Source of the DNA: an uncultured Acidimicrobiales bacterium
GTDB lineage: Bacteria > Actinomycetota > Acidimicrobiia > Acidimicrobiales > SZUA-35
Assembly (NCBI GenBank): GCA_937922045.1
Contig: CAKZXA010000068.1
Coordinates: 1-64,000 of the forward strand
DNA length: 64,000 nucleotides
Direction: 5' to 3'
Shown piece after piece: positions 7,674-16,487 of the stretch. Position numbers and translations under genes: made by a program. The notes under the pieces were generated by a model. That model ran no database searches and was not told the origin of the DNA. It was given only the letters and a program-made list of their open reading frames with translations. Position 1 is the stretch's first letter; the number at the start of each line of letters is the position of its first letter.

Positions 7674-8291
7674 ATGAACATCGATTTCTGGGTAGACCCC
7701 ATTTGACCCTGGTGTTGGGTGACGGCTCGTTGGGTCGTCGACGTAGTAGCACTAGAACGAGATCTCACCATAACCTGGCAGCCGATCTCCCTGCTTGAGA
7801 AGAACCAGCCAGCGGAGGACAGCGACTACTATGCGCCCGTCGCTCAGACCCACAAGTACCTGCGTGTCATGGAATCACTCCGGGCGGCCGAAGGCGATGC
7901 TGTGGTTCGCGACTTCTACTGGGACCTAGGGGCTCGGATCCATCACGACAAAGAAGTCTTCTTCGATGTCGGCGATGCACTGAAGGCAATCGGTGCCGAC
8001 ATCGGCCATGCGTCTGCATTCGATGATGAAACGTGGGACGAAGAGATCCGACGACGAATGGGCGAAGGCTTGGCGTTGAGCGGGGACGATGTTGGCACGC
8101 CACTGATAGCCCTCGATGATGCCGATGGAACCCGAGTCGCGCTCTTTGGGCCCGTCATTACAAGGGTGCCTGATCGCGAACAGTCTCTTCAGCTGTGGGA
8201 CGGCTTTGTTGCTCTTGCTACCGTGCCGGGGTTTTGGGAGGTCAAGCGAACGAGGACCGAGCGTCCCGAGTTCGGTGACCGTCCAAACTGA
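7674..8291 (+). CDS. Selenocysteine-containing DsbA-like reductase (Rv2466c family)
   Basis: Reading from ATG 7674 gives MNIDFWVDPI, then TGA, then PWCWVTARWV, continuing open for 195 more codons. The family is the thioredoxin-fold mycothiol-dependent nitroreductase Rv2466c, whose active site is CPWC. Here the TGA replaces the first, nucleophilic Cys, giving U-P-W-C. The cis-Pro loop (DVGTPLIAL) and the family C-terminus (EVKRTRTERPEF) are present. The length with Sec at residue 11 is 205, normal for the family. The automatic ORF starts at GTG 7719 and misses the active site. A hairpin with a GG-starting loop lies 26 nt after the TGA. The likely role is mycothiol-linked reduction in the cytoplasm. 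The alternative is a nonsense mutation, unlikely because the rest is intact. Confidence 0.8.
7704..7706 (+). other. In-frame UGA, predicted selenocysteine codon
   Basis: TGA lies between ATT (Ile10) and CCC (Pro12) and occupies the first position of the CxxC redox motif. A single-base change from TGC or TGT would also explain it, but the position at the catalytic residue and the intact downstream frame favour recoding. Confidence 0.78.
7728..7743 (+). promoter_or_regulatory. Candidate bacterial SECIS hairpin
   Basis: CGTTG-GGTCGT-CGACG forms a 5-bp stem (one G-U pair) with a six-base loop starting GG. The loop begins 27 nt after the last base of the UGA. A further GCT/AGC pairing (7725-7727 with 7748-7750) can extend it across an asymmetric bulge. 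Distance and the leading G of the loop fit the known bacterial SECIS pattern. The stem is short, so this is moderate evidence. Confidence 0.5.
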
Positions 8292-8294
8292 TCT

Positions 8295-8867
8295 CTAGTC
8301 GTCGAGGTCGATGACGTCGTCGTCATCGAGTCCGTCGGCGACGGGTCGCCCACCCATGTAATGGGTGATCGAGTCGTCGTCTTCGGTCATCAGGTAGCGG
8401 AATCCGTCACGCTGACGCTCTGCGAGATTGCCAAGGTCGATCGACAGGTCGTGCTCCCATGTCTTGGGGTCGACCTTGATGACGATGCCGGCCCCGAGAA
8501 CTCGCTCAGGGTCGACGAGGTCAATACGATCATCCTGCCAAATGACCTTGCTGGCCTTGACCCTCGCTTGCAACTGATCGTTGCAGCGGAGGTAGACCCA
8601 GCCACCTCGACGGAGGTAATGGGGGAAGACGCGGGCAGGCAGGGTGCTCTCGCCAATGAGGCCATCAGCGGTGCTTACCGGCATCGACATGTCGAGTGCA
8701 CCAGCAAGCGGAGAGATCTTGTCGGCGGCAGATCGCGGACTCTTGGTGGCTCGAGGGGTTGGCGGCGGCGGCGGCGTAATCTTCTTGGGCATAGCCAGGC
8801 ACTCAAGGCAAGCAACTGCTACCTCGTCGTGCTCACAGAAATCGATCGCTGCCGTTTGGGTCCCCAT
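8295..8867 (-). CDS. Hypothetical protein with N-terminal Cys/His motif
   Basis: 190 residues, family not recognised. The N-terminus has a compact potential metal-binding pattern (CEHDEVAVACLECL: Cys, His, two Cys). A Pro-rich linker (PPPPPTP) follows, then a basic stretch. The C-terminal domain looks beta-rich (GGWVYLRCNDQLQARV and following) and ends in a very acidic tail (DGLDDDDVIDLDD). It ends three bases after the convergent selenoprotein gene, so the two share their 3' boundary. No membrane segment. Confidence 0.6.
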   Translation of the reverse strand: MGTQTAAIDFCEHDEVAVACLECLAMPKKITPPPPPTPRATKSPRSAADKISPLAGALDMSMPVSTADGLIGESTLPARVFPHYLRRGGWVYLRCNDQLQARVKASKVIWQDDRIDLVDPERVLGAGIVIKVDPKTWEHDLSIDLGNLAERQRDGFRYLMTEDDDSITHYMGGRPVADGLDDDDVIDLDD

Positions 8868-9130
8868 GCGTCTCCATCACCCTATTCTTGTCGCTTCGTA
8901 TTCCGGACGAGCCTGCTGGCATCGTCCTGCTCCACCGCTCCGACTGTAGACCCAGCTTGCTGGGCGAGGTCTGAGCCTCAACACAACTGCAAGAAAGCTT
9001 ACGAAATCGTCACGCGGCGTCGAATGATCCGCACGCATCATCGACCATGAGCATGATTCTTATCATCGACCGCTGAGATGGGTCGCGTCAGCGCGATGTC
9101 GAACCAGGATCTCCGATTGGTTGACCGCTG

Positions 9131-11338
9131 CTATTCCAGCGTCGTCACACTCAACGTGTTCGCAGCCGCCTGCTCGTCGCCGGCTGAGACGGTGACCGTG
9201 ATGGCATAGGTCGTGTCGGCGTCAAGACCGGTGATGGTGCGTTCAGCTTCGCTTACGCAACCGCCTGAGCTGTTAAATGCGTTCTGTTCGGTCGTCGTCA
9301 GATTCGTCCAGCCAATGCGGTACGACACGCAGGCATTGACCGTGAGCTTGATGGTGATCGAATCATCGGTGGTTGTGACGAGCGAACTCGAGACATCCAG
9401 AGGTTCGTCGATAGGGAGCTCTACGGTACGAGAAGGGGACGGATCTGATTCGTTGCCGCCGCGGACGACAGCGGTGACCTCATAGGTGTAGGTCATACCG
9501 GCGACCACGTTTGCGTCGGTGTAGGCGGTGTTGGACACGGTGGTGAGAACGACGTTGTTGCGGTAGATCTTGAAGCCGGTGGGTCGTGGGCCGTTTGTTG
9601 GACGCTCCCACGTCAGGGCCACCTCGCCATTATCGACTACCGCAGCCAGATTGACCGGGGTGCGTACTCGACCGATCGTTGTCGTCGTTGTCGTGGCTTC
9701 GGTCGTCGTCGTTGTGGCTTCGGTCGTCGTTGTTGTGGCTTCGGTCGTTGTCGTTGTGGCTTCGGTCGTGCTCGTCGTGTCGGCAGTCGTCGGTGTGCTC
9801 GTCGATACGGAGGTTGTTGAAGCTGTCGATGATGTCGAGCTGTCCGTGGTCGATGATGTCGAGGCCGAGGTCGGCACCGATGAACCAGTGGTTGTTACGC
9901 TTCCAACCTCGCTCGTTGAGGTAACGGCATCCTCACCATTCGAAGAGCTGTCAGAGCCAAAGTCCGACGCAGTTTGGCCAGAGCCGTCGACCGTAATCGA
10001 GGGATTCGCCGGGTCGGTTGTTGCGAGGTCAGTTGGCGCCACGGCGGTGTCTTCGGCGGCAACCGACTCATTCTCGTTGGCATCACCGCGGGTCAGAGCG
10101 AAGATGCTCAACAGGGCGATCAACGCCACCATGGCTGAGATGGCGAAGAAAGGGACCAAGCGGAACCGGTCCAGATCGACGACCGGCTCTCGTGGCGGCA
10201 AGGCAGCGGCCGGTCTCGCCATCGGACTGGCGCTCTCTTGCAACAGCCGTCGCCCGCCGTTCGGAGGTGGAGCCGCTGCTTCGGGGAAGAGATCCGAGCC
10301 GACCGATGCGAAGGCCTCTGTCGGTTCGGTTCCGATGATCCTGGCCGAGGAAATGCTTGGTCCTGGCGCGAGCAGAGCGCCAGGGTCGAGACCGGTGGTC
10401 TGAGGTGCTGGCGGAGCTGAAACCGTTGTTGCAGCGGCCGGTATCGATGAAACCGGATCGGGAAACAGGCCCGTTGGCTCGCGGCGTTCATCCGCTGGTT
10501 GAGGGCCACCCGCAGCAGCCGACGCTTGCATAAGCGCATCGCTGAATTGGCGGGCTGTGTGGAATCGCTGCTCGGGTCGCTTGGCCATCGCTCGTTCGAT
10601 GACGTCACAGATTGGAGCAGGGCACAGATGGCGAAGGTCTCCGACCGGGTTGTTCACAACCCGACCGATTACGGCCATCAAGTTGTTGTCATCGCCGGGG
10701 GCGAGGAAGGGTGGATAGCCCACGAGAAGTGCCCACAACGTGGCGCCGAGTCCGTAGACGTCGGAAGCGGGACTGGTAATGCCATCGAGGAAGGTCTCAG
10801 GAGCGCTGTACGCCGGCGTGAACGCGGTGCCTGTCGTGCGGGCGGTCGCGTTGGACGAGGTGAGTTTGGCGATGCCGAAATCCGCGATACGAGGCTGGTT
10901 GGCCTGAGTAAGCAGGATGTTCGCTGGCTTCAGGTCGAGGTGGACGACGCCTTCTTGGTGGGCTGCGGCGATGGTCTCGGCCGACACCTGCACATAGCGA
11001 ACAGCCTCTTGCCAGCCGAGGGGACCGCTGTCGATGCGATCCTGCAACGATCCGTTGGCATAGAACGGCATCACCAGGTAAGGCTCGCCGTTGGCGGTCA
11101 CACCGCTCGAGTACACCGGCACGATGCCCTCGTGTTGCGAGAGACGACCCATGGCCTTGCGCTCGCGATCGAATCGTCGAGCGACGTCGGGATCTTCACC
11201 TGAGTTGATGACCTTCACCGCGATCTCGCGATCGAGGTCAACCTGTCGAGCTCGGTAGACGCGCGACGAACCGCCTGTACCGATCTGTTCGACGTCCTGA
11301 AGGCCGTCAATGCCCAGGCTGGACACGTTTAACGTCAC
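9131..11338 (-). CDS. PknB-like Ser/Thr protein kinase with Fn3 ectodomain
   Basis: 735 residues. The N-terminal kinase domain (~10-270) has a complete catalytic set: IGTGGSSRVYRA loop, K42 in IAVKVI, HLDLKPANI at 133-141 (Leu replacing the usual Arg, as in non-RD kinases), DFG 153-155 and SAPE. A Pro/Ala-rich juxtamembrane stretch leads to one membrane helix at ~394-415. Outside are a Ser/Thr-rich stalk with EATTTTT repeats and two fibronectin type III domains (~560-735) instead of PASTA repeats. It should phosphorylate Ser/Thr on targets in response to envelope cues. The neighbouring FHA-domain protein (11580-13559), transcribed upstream on the same strand, is a plausible phospho-dependent partner. 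Confidence 0.9.
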   Translation of the reverse strand: MTLNVSSLGIDGLQDVEQIGTGGSSRVYRARQVDLDREIAVKVINSGEDPDVARRFDRERKAMGRLSQHEGIVPVYSSGVTANGEPYLVMPFYANGSLQDRIDSGPLGWQEAVRYVQVSAETIAAAHQEGVVHLDLKPANILLTQANQPRIADFGIAKLTSSNATARTTGTAFTPAYSAPETFLDGITSPASDVYGLGATLWALLVGYPPFLAPGDDNNLMAVIGRVVNNPVGDLRHLCPAPICDVIERAMAKRPEQRFHTARQFSDALMQASAAAGGPQPADERREPTGLFPDPVSSIPAAATTVSAPPAPQTTGLDPGALLAPGPSISSARIIGTEPTEAFASVGSDLFPEAAAPPPNGGRRLLQESASPMARPAAALPPREPVVDLDRFRLVPFFAISAMVALIALLSIFALTRGDANENESVAAEDTAVAPTDLATTDPANPSITVDGSGQTASDFGSDSSSNGEDAVTSTSEVGSVTTTGSSVPTSASTSSTTDSSTSSTASTTSVSTSTPTTADTTSTTEATTTTTEATTTTTEATTTTTEATTTTTTIGRVRTPVNLAAVVDNGEVALTWERPTNGPRPTGFKIYRNNVVLTTVSNTAYTDANVVAGMTYTYEVTAVVRGGNESDPSPSRTVELPIDEPLDVSSSLVTTTDDSITIKLTVNACVSYRIGWTNLTTTEQNAFNSSGGCVSEAERTITGLDADTTYAITVTVSAGDEQAAANTLSVTTLE
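9694..9777. repeat. 21-bp tandem repeat in kinase stalk
   Basis: Four units starting at 9694, 9715, 9736 and 9757 (TGGCTTCGGTCGT...). Each encodes seven residues (EATTTTT type) of the extracellular stalk, so unit gain or loss would alter stalk length in frame. Confidence 0.85.
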
Positions 11339-11579
11339 AATTCCTCCATCCGACTATTCAATGCTAGTGGGTTTGGGTGCGATGAGTCAGGCGCGTTCAG
11401 CGAAAAGCTGTCTGTCGAACCATCATGGGCCGCTCGTACTAGGGTCAAACTGGCGCTATCTACAGCGGTTTACGGTTCTCGGGCATGGGAGATAGGGGAC
11501 TTCACCCCGGTCTGGTAACCCCGCCCTATGTAGCCGACGTCACACCCACCGTGTTAGGGACGATTGGCAGGAGCTGGAC

Positions 11580-13559
11580 CTAGTTGGACGAGATGACGTT
11601 ATCGAGCCATTCGTCGAAGGTCGTGGCGCCAATTGTCAGCACCTTGTTTGGGGTCTCATCGCCGGCGAAAACCACGGCGACGACTCTTCCGTCGTGGTAG
11701 ACGGCGCTACCTGAAGCCCCCCGGCCGGTCGTCATCGTGGCAACGACCTGTCCGCGATGGATATCGCCATCACCCTCAGGGGCACAGGTCACACCAGGGG
11801 GAGCGTTATCGGGGATGTAGGTCTGCCAGTTTTTGTTGTCGCACGCAGGCCAGATGGCGAACGTGGTCGCTTCACCGATGACGGGTGCAGCGCTGGGGAG
11901 TGTGGCTGCGCCCGGGTCCCAGAACTGATTGGGGAATCCCACGCTGTAAAGCGGGTCTCCCAACGTCATATCTTCGGAGCTTCCCATCGAAACCGATGGC
12001 AAGCCGATGTCTCCAGCTTCACCGTCGATGACCGTGGCCTCGCCATCGCTGAACTCTGCCCGCCCGACGACTCTCATCACGGCAATGTCGAGGAAGGGGT
12101 GGAGCTCCAAGGGCTCGGCGACGTATTCGATGACCGCCGATTCGTCGATGTCACGAGTGACAGCCACGAACATGCGGTCCTCGGCCGAAATCACATGCTG
12201 GTTTGTCACGATGAGATCATCGGCCACAAAGAACCCGGAACCGACACTGTCTTCGCCGAGAAGCATGACCGACGAACGCTTAGCCTGTTCGAAGTTCTGG
12301 ACGGGCTCGTTTGAGCCGAGCACCGTCATCACGAGCCACGTCAAGAGGCCGAGAACGGTGAGGCCAGCTGCAATGGCGATCGGCACGGTGTAATCGCGAG
12401 GAGCCTGATGCTCGCCTGAGGTAATGATCCGCAGCGGCGTACCGGCTTTGGGGTCGCCCAACGAGGCAACGAAGGCGCCCTCAGCCCTGTAGGGGTCGCG
12501 CAGGCGTTTGCCGTTGACGAAGGTGCCTTTGGACGAGTGATCCTCAATCCACCAACCACCGTCGCGATGAACGATTTGAAGATGACGGCGAGAAACCAGG
12601 CTGTGACGTTCGTCGATGTAGACCATGCACGACGGATCTCGCCCGATCGTGACAGTCGTTCCAGGTTCGAATGAGTAATCGTGGCTATCAACGCTCAGGC
12701 GCAGTGTGCCCACGATGATCTGGGTGGACGCTGGATCGCCGGACGCTGGATCGCCGGACGCACTGTCGAGCGCTGATCCGGAGCCATAGGTCGCGTCTGG
12801 AGGATTGTTCTCCCCGACGAGAACGTTTTCGATGTCGTGCTGGTCGCCTGAGCGTTGAGGCGACAAGGCAGGGGGGCTTTCGCTCAGCGTCTGTTCATAG
12901 GTCTGCCCAGACCCTGCGTTGCCCCGGAGGTCAATCACCGCATCTTGCTGGAGATCGACTTGTTCGGGATCGATGACCTGCCCGCCCTGAAACACGGTTG
13001 TGGCGGAGTCCGCGCTGGCATCGGCGACGCCGGTCAATGAATCGTGTGCCAGATTCTCCGCCGGAAGGACACGCTGGGATCCAGCATCGTCGATCGACGA
13101 GAGCGAACCATGAGGGCCAGCAGGCTGGGCGGCGACGGCTTCATTTGCCTGCCCGGCAAGCACGCCCAGCCCAGCAGATGGAGGCACTGGGGGTGGCCGC
13201 AGATCGATCACGGTGTCGTCGTCTTCGCCCTCAGCCGGGATCCGCGTCATTCGTAGCGAACCCACGATCGGCCGAAGCAGGATCTCTTCGCCAGCGACAC
13301 CGCCCAAGCGGACGATGACGTCGGTACCTACCTTCCAAGTCGTGGTGAGTTTGACCCCGATGGGATCGTAGGTTCCATGGGTGGAGCGGTCGTTCGCCGT
13401 CCACGTGTTGTCACCCCACACCAGTTCGAGATGGAGGCGCGAAACACTTGGGTGCTGGAGTGGAACGTCGGCGGAGAAGGAACGGCCAATCTGGACCGGC
13501 GAGTCATCCGGCTTGAACCGGGCCGTGCCTGCAGGCCATGTGATTTCCAGATCGTGCAT
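11580..13559 (-). CDS. FHA-FHA-TM-trypsin-like serine protease
   Basis: 659 residues. FHA domain 1 lies at ~20-95 (IGRSFSADVPLQHPSVSRLH, then STHGTY). A low-complexity linker contains an in-frame 15-bp duplication (SGDPASGDPAS). FHA domain 2 lies at ~285-385 (TIGRDPSCMVYI, SLVSRRHL, SSKGTFVNGKRL). One membrane helix at ~392-415 precedes an exterior trypsin fold with His in VTNQHVI, Asp in LDIAVMRV and Ser in GRGASGSAVY. It is a candidate transducer linking kinase phosphorylation inside to proteolysis outside. It is transcribed in line with the PknB-like kinase 240 bp downstream. Ends LDNVISSN. Confidence 0.85.
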   Translation of the reverse strand: MHDLEITWPAGTARFKPDDSPVQIGRSFSADVPLQHPSVSRLHLELVWGDNTWTANDRSTHGTYDPIGVKLTTTWKVGTDVIVRLGGVAGEEILLRPIVGSLRMTRIPAEGEDDDTVIDLRPPPVPPSAGLGVLAGQANEAVAAQPAGPHGSLSSIDDAGSQRVLPAENLAHDSLTGVADASADSATTVFQGGQVIDPEQVDLQQDAVIDLRGNAGSGQTYEQTLSESPPALSPQRSGDQHDIENVLVGENNPPDATYGSGSALDSASGDPASGDPASTQIIVGTLRLSVDSHDYSFEPGTTVTIGRDPSCMVYIDERHSLVSRRHLQIVHRDGGWWIEDHSSKGTFVNGKRLRDPYRAEGAFVASLGDPKAGTPLRIITSGEHQAPRDYTVPIAIAAGLTVLGLLTWLVMTVLGSNEPVQNFEQAKRSSVMLLGEDSVGSGFFVADDLIVTNQHVISAEDRMFVAVTRDIDESAVIEYVAEPLELHPFLDIAVMRVVGRAEFSDGEATVIDGEAGDIGLPSVSMGSSEDMTLGDPLYSVGFPNQFWDPGAATLPSAAPVIGEATTFAIWPACDNKNWQTYIPDNAPPGVTCAPEGDGDIHRGQVVATMTTGRGASGSAVYHDGRVVAVVFAGDETPNKVLTIGATTFDEWLDNVISSN

Positions 13560-13797
13560 AGGTCGGTCTCCGCTGACAAAATCAATCGGCGCACACGTCT
13601 GTGTTGGCGCCGATCATCCTCCGCAACAAACGTTAACGCAGATTGCGGGTTAAGCGACGCAACTCTTCGGGTCGACGACCGTTCGATGCGTAGCAGTTGG
13701 AGCGTCCAAGAAACCCGGCCAGAGTTAAACACTCGGGCGGCCTAGGCCGCTGCTTACAGTGTTTCAGCGCCCTCAGCCGGGCAAACGTGTCGCGAGA

Positions 13798-13974
13798 CTA
13801 GGCGGCAGAAATACTGTGTATGTCGCCCGGTCGCACGCGAACAACCTGTCGTTCGACGGCGATTGATACTCCCTTGGCTCCTACAGCCAGGATCGTTCCG
13901 TCGATAACTCCAGTACTGGTACGCACCCGAGAGTAACGTCCCAACATCATTGTGGGGTCGGTCGTGTTGTGCAT
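13798..13974 (-). CDS. Small protein of unknown function (58 aa)
   Basis: Too short for the ORF track. ATG 13974 is preceded by GCGAGGAG nine bases upstream, a good ribosome-binding site. The product starts MHNTTDPTMMLGRYSRVR. Its second half alternates small, hydrophobic and charged residues (GVIDGTILAVGAKGVSIAVE), as in a small beta-barrel. The family is not recognised. It lies alone between the FHA-protease and coaE genes. The overlapping track ORF 13754-14026 is a shadow of it. Confidence 0.55.
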   Translation of the reverse strand: MHNTTDPTMMLGRYSRVRTSTGVIDGTILAVGAKGVSIAVERQVVRVRPGDIHSISAA

Positions 13975-14189
13975 TGCTCTTCACTCCTCGCCACTCTTCA
14001 TTGAGTGACTTGTGTTGAGAGATCAAGGTTCCTCGTTGAACCTGCTAACAACGATAGCTCATCGTCGTGCGTCTGAGAAGTAGTGGGGGGCAACTTATCC
14101 CACGGTTGGGTCGATTGGCTTGCTCGGTCTAGGTCCAAGGGTCCACCTTTGAGGGCGTGAGGCCATGCGACGCCGTCGTTCAGCGTTGT

Positions 14190-14807
14190 TTAGCGCCTTT
14201 GGAGGGACGCCCAAAGCCGAGCCACATCGGTTGCGAGATCTTCCAGGGAACCCTTGTTGTGGAGAATCGTGTCGGCAATCGATCGGCGCTGTTCGTCGCT
14301 TGCTTGGCTATCGATGCGGGCTTGAGCGTCGGACGGTTGCATGCCGCGAGTGGCCACGAGGCGATCAACCCGCTGGTCGAGAGGCGCCTCGACCACGACC
14401 ACGTAGGTATACATGCCTCGGCCGAGCGTCGACTCGGCCAGCACGGCCATGTCCAGAACGACCGGCGATGAGGGAGCGGATTCGGTTGACTGTTCGATGC
14501 GCAAGGCAATCTCGGCGTCTATAGCCGGATGCGTTAGAGCGTTGAGGTCGGTCAGGGCATCTGCGTCGGAGAATACGACTGAGGCCAGCTCGCCACGGTT
14601 GATTTCGCCTGCATCGTTGAGAATCGATGGTCCGAAGCGGTCAACGACCAGGTCGAAGGCCGAACCTGTCGGCTCGAGCACCAGGCGTCCAAGCTCATCA
14701 CAGTCAACGATGATGGCGCCGTGTTCAGCGAGCAAGGCAGCAACGGTTGACTTTCCAGCACCGATGCCTCCCGTGAGACCGATGACAAGCGGCTCATGGC
14801 TAGGCAC
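14190..14807 (-). CDS. coaE: Dephospho-CoA kinase
   Basis: Catalyses the last step of coenzyme A synthesis, phosphorylating the 3'-hydroxyl of dephospho-CoA. A P-loop is at the N-terminus (GLTGGIGAGKSTV), followed by the substrate-binding segment IIVDCDELGR and the CoaE motif ALTHPAIDAEI. I chose GTG 14807 (VPSHEPLVIGL): it overlaps the stop of the upstream PPOX gene by eight bases and leaves a normal ~205-residue protein, whereas the track start at 14843 adds residues antisense-like in character. Translational coupling with the PPOX gene is likely. Confidence 0.92.
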   Translation of the reverse strand: MPSHEPLVIGLTGGIGAGKSTVAALLAEHGAIIVDCDELGRLVLEPTGSAFDLVVDRFGPSILNDAGEINRGELASVVFSDADALTDLNALTHPAIDAEIALRIEQSTESAPSSPVVLDMAVLAESTLGRGMYTYVVVVEAPLDQRVDRLVATRGMQPSDAQARIDSQASDEQRRSIADTILHNKGSLEDLATDVARLWASLQRR

Positions 14808-15195
14808 GGCCGATGATCCGATCGACGGCGATCTCCAGAACAACTCGGTCGTCGCGCTCCTTTGGCTGGCGATAGCGCAGGGCGTATCGCCGAACCGCCT
14901 CCGCTACTCGATCAGGGTCGTTCGTGATCGTGGCCGAGCCGTAGATGGTGAGCCAACGGCCACCGTCGACCTGACACACCGCAACTTGCTGGCCCGGGGA
15001 GCGGGCGATGTTGCGCGCCTTGAAAGAATCAGCCCACGTGATGATGCGGGCAAGGCGAGCCTCAGGTTCGTAGGTGACCCCGACGGGCGTGACCTGCAAT
15101 GAATCATCGGGGAAGGTGGTTGTAAGCGTGGCGAGATGACGATCGGTAAGGAACGTGATCACGTCGGTTGAGAGATTGTCTAATTCAAACTGCAT
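14800..15195 (-). CDS. PPOX-class F420-dependent oxidoreductase
   Basis: 131 residues of the split-barrel flavin/deazaflavin-binding fold (pyridoxamine-phosphate-oxidase-like, FDOR-B group). Family signatures are LATLTTTFPDDSLQVTPVGV and FKARNIARSPGQQVAV, the latter being the F420-binding region seen in mycobacterial members. The C-terminal half contains WLTIYGSATI. Substrate unknown; such enzymes use reduced F420 to reduce quinones, biliverdin or other electrophiles. First gene of a two-gene unit with coaE, divergent from the thioesterase at 15227 with a 31-bp gap. Confidence 0.8.
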   Translation of the reverse strand: MQFELDNLSTDVITFLTDRHLATLTTTFPDDSLQVTPVGVTYEPEARLARIITWADSFKARNIARSPGQQVAVCQVDGGRWLTIYGSATITNDPDRVAEAVRRYALRYRQPKERDDRVVLEIAVDRIIGRA

Positions 15196-15226
15196 GAGGA
15201 ATCGACGCTAGCATCGGGCCTCGTCT

Positions 15227-16078
15227 ATGACAGTTTCTGATCCGGCTCAATCATCAACCTCATCCGATAGCAGCTATGCCTTCGATCGAGAAACCTTACT
15301 CGTTCCAGTCGACGGCGGGCGCTTCACTACCACGATCCATCCCGACTGGAACATCAACACGAATCCGAACGGTGGCTACGCCATCTCGGCAATGGTCAGG
15401 GCGGCATGTGCCGCCAACGAAGCCCACCCCGACCCCTTGTCGGTAACGACGCAATTCATGTCGTCGCCTGTGCCAGGGCTCGACACCGAGATCCGTTTGG
15501 AGCAGCTGCGAAGCGGGCGGCGTGTCACCTCATTACGTCTCATGCTTTACCAGCAAGACAAGCTGCGCCTCTCTGCTTTGGCCACGATGGGAGACCTCAC
15601 CGCTTCGAACGCCAGCTCCGACGGCGTCGAGCGTTCCCTCGTCAATGATGTGGCTCCCGACCTGCCACCCCCGGAGAGCTGCGCCGATAGATCAGCGCTC
15701 GATCAGGGCGTCGACCTGCCTTTGCTGTCCCGTGTCGACGTTCGCCTTGGTCCCGACTACGTCGAGCCTGGAACTGGTGCTCGTGCTCGTATGGCGGGCT
15801 GGATCCGCTTTCGTGATGGGCGCCCGCCAGACGCCAAATCCTTGCCGCTTTTCACCGACGCCTTCCCACCCTCAGTCTTCAGCCTCTGGGGTCAGATCGG
15901 CTGGGTTCCCACGGTGGAACTCACCACCCATGTTCGCCGGCGCCCCGCGCCAGGCTGGCTGAAGGCAAGCTTCGAAACCCGTGACCTCTCCAACGGCATG
16001 CTCATCGAGGATGGCGCTCTGTGGGATGAGAGCGGAGCACTGGTCGCCCGATCTCGCCAACTGGCCATCTTGATCTGA
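15227..16078 (+). CDS. Acyl-CoA thioesterase family protein (double hotdog)
   Basis: 283 residues resembling TesB-like / 4HBT_3 thioesterases. The N-terminal hotdog includes HPDWNINTNPNGGYAISAMV, the conserved GGY loop on the substrate-binding helix, and SVTTQFMSSP. The second hotdog includes AGWIRFRDGRPPDAKSLPLF and ends RDLSNGMLIEDGALWDESG, typical of the family C-terminus. It would hydrolyse acyl-CoA thioesters in the cytoplasm; chain-length preference cannot be read from sequence. It fits the many acyl-CoA enzymes in this window. Confidence 0.8.
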   Translation: MTVSDPAQSSTSSDSSYAFDRETLLVPVDGGRFTTTIHPDWNINTNPNGGYAISAMVRAACAANEAHPDPLSVTTQFMSSPVPGLDTEIRLEQLRSGRRVTSLRLMLYQQDKLRLSALATMGDLTASNASSDGVERSLVNDVAPDLPPPESCADRSALDQGVDLPLLSRVDVRLGPDYVEPGTGARARMAGWIRFRDGRPPDAKSLPLFTDAFPPSVFSLWGQIGWVPTVELTTHVRRRPAPGWLKASFETRDLSNGMLIEDGALWDESGALVARSRQLAILI

Positions 16079-16208
16079 CCGACTCTCTCGTCGCGGTCGC
16101 CCAGGCCAGACTGCAAGGTCGCCCGGTTGGCGCAAACCGGTCGAAATCGTTCTATCGTGAAGGGGTATCCGAACCACAAGGGTTCGTATTCTGCAAGAAA
16201 GTAGTTCA

Positions 16209-16409
16209 ATGCCTACAGGAACCGTGAAGTTCTTCAATGCCGAGAAAGGCTTCGGCTTTATCTCTCGTGACGGTGACGACGACGTGTTCGTTCATTTCTC
16301 GAACATCGTCGGCGATGGTTACAAGAGCCTCGACGAAGGGCAGCAGGTCGAATTCGACGTTGCGCCCGGTCGCAAAGGTGACGAAGCCACGAACGTCCGC
16401 AAGCTTTAA
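16209..16409 (+). CDS. Cold-shock protein (CspA family)
   Basis: 66 residues, a single cold-shock OB-fold domain with both RNA-binding motifs (KGFGFIS and DVFVHF) and the N-terminal GTVKFFN. It acts as an RNA chaperone. The 5' leader contains a small hairpin (CGAACC-acaag-GGTTCG, about 30 bp before the start), which could take part in temperature-dependent control. It is followed by a strong terminator at 16454-16480. Confidence 0.95.
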   Translation: MPTGTVKFFNAEKGFGFISRDGDDDVFVHFSNIVGDGYKSLDEGQQVEFDVAPGRKGDEATNVRKL

Positions 16410-16453
16410 TCGAAAGTCCGTCAGCTTCTTCAAGCTGTAGGAAAAGATCGCAG

Positions 16454-16480
16454 CGAGCCACCGGCACTGTCGGTGGCTCG
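16454..16480. terminator. Bidirectional intrinsic terminator
   Basis: Perfect 10-bp stem CGAGCCACCG / CGGTGGCTCG with a 7-base loop, followed on plus by TCGCTTTC. It lies between convergent genes (cold-shock protein and malonyl-CoA decarboxylase) and can serve both. Confidence 0.8.
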
Positions 16481-16487
16481 TCGCTTT

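Noticed and set aside
9570-10403. 277-aa plus-strand ORF rich in Val
   Set aside because: Antisense shadow of the Thr-rich stalk of the PknB-like kinase.
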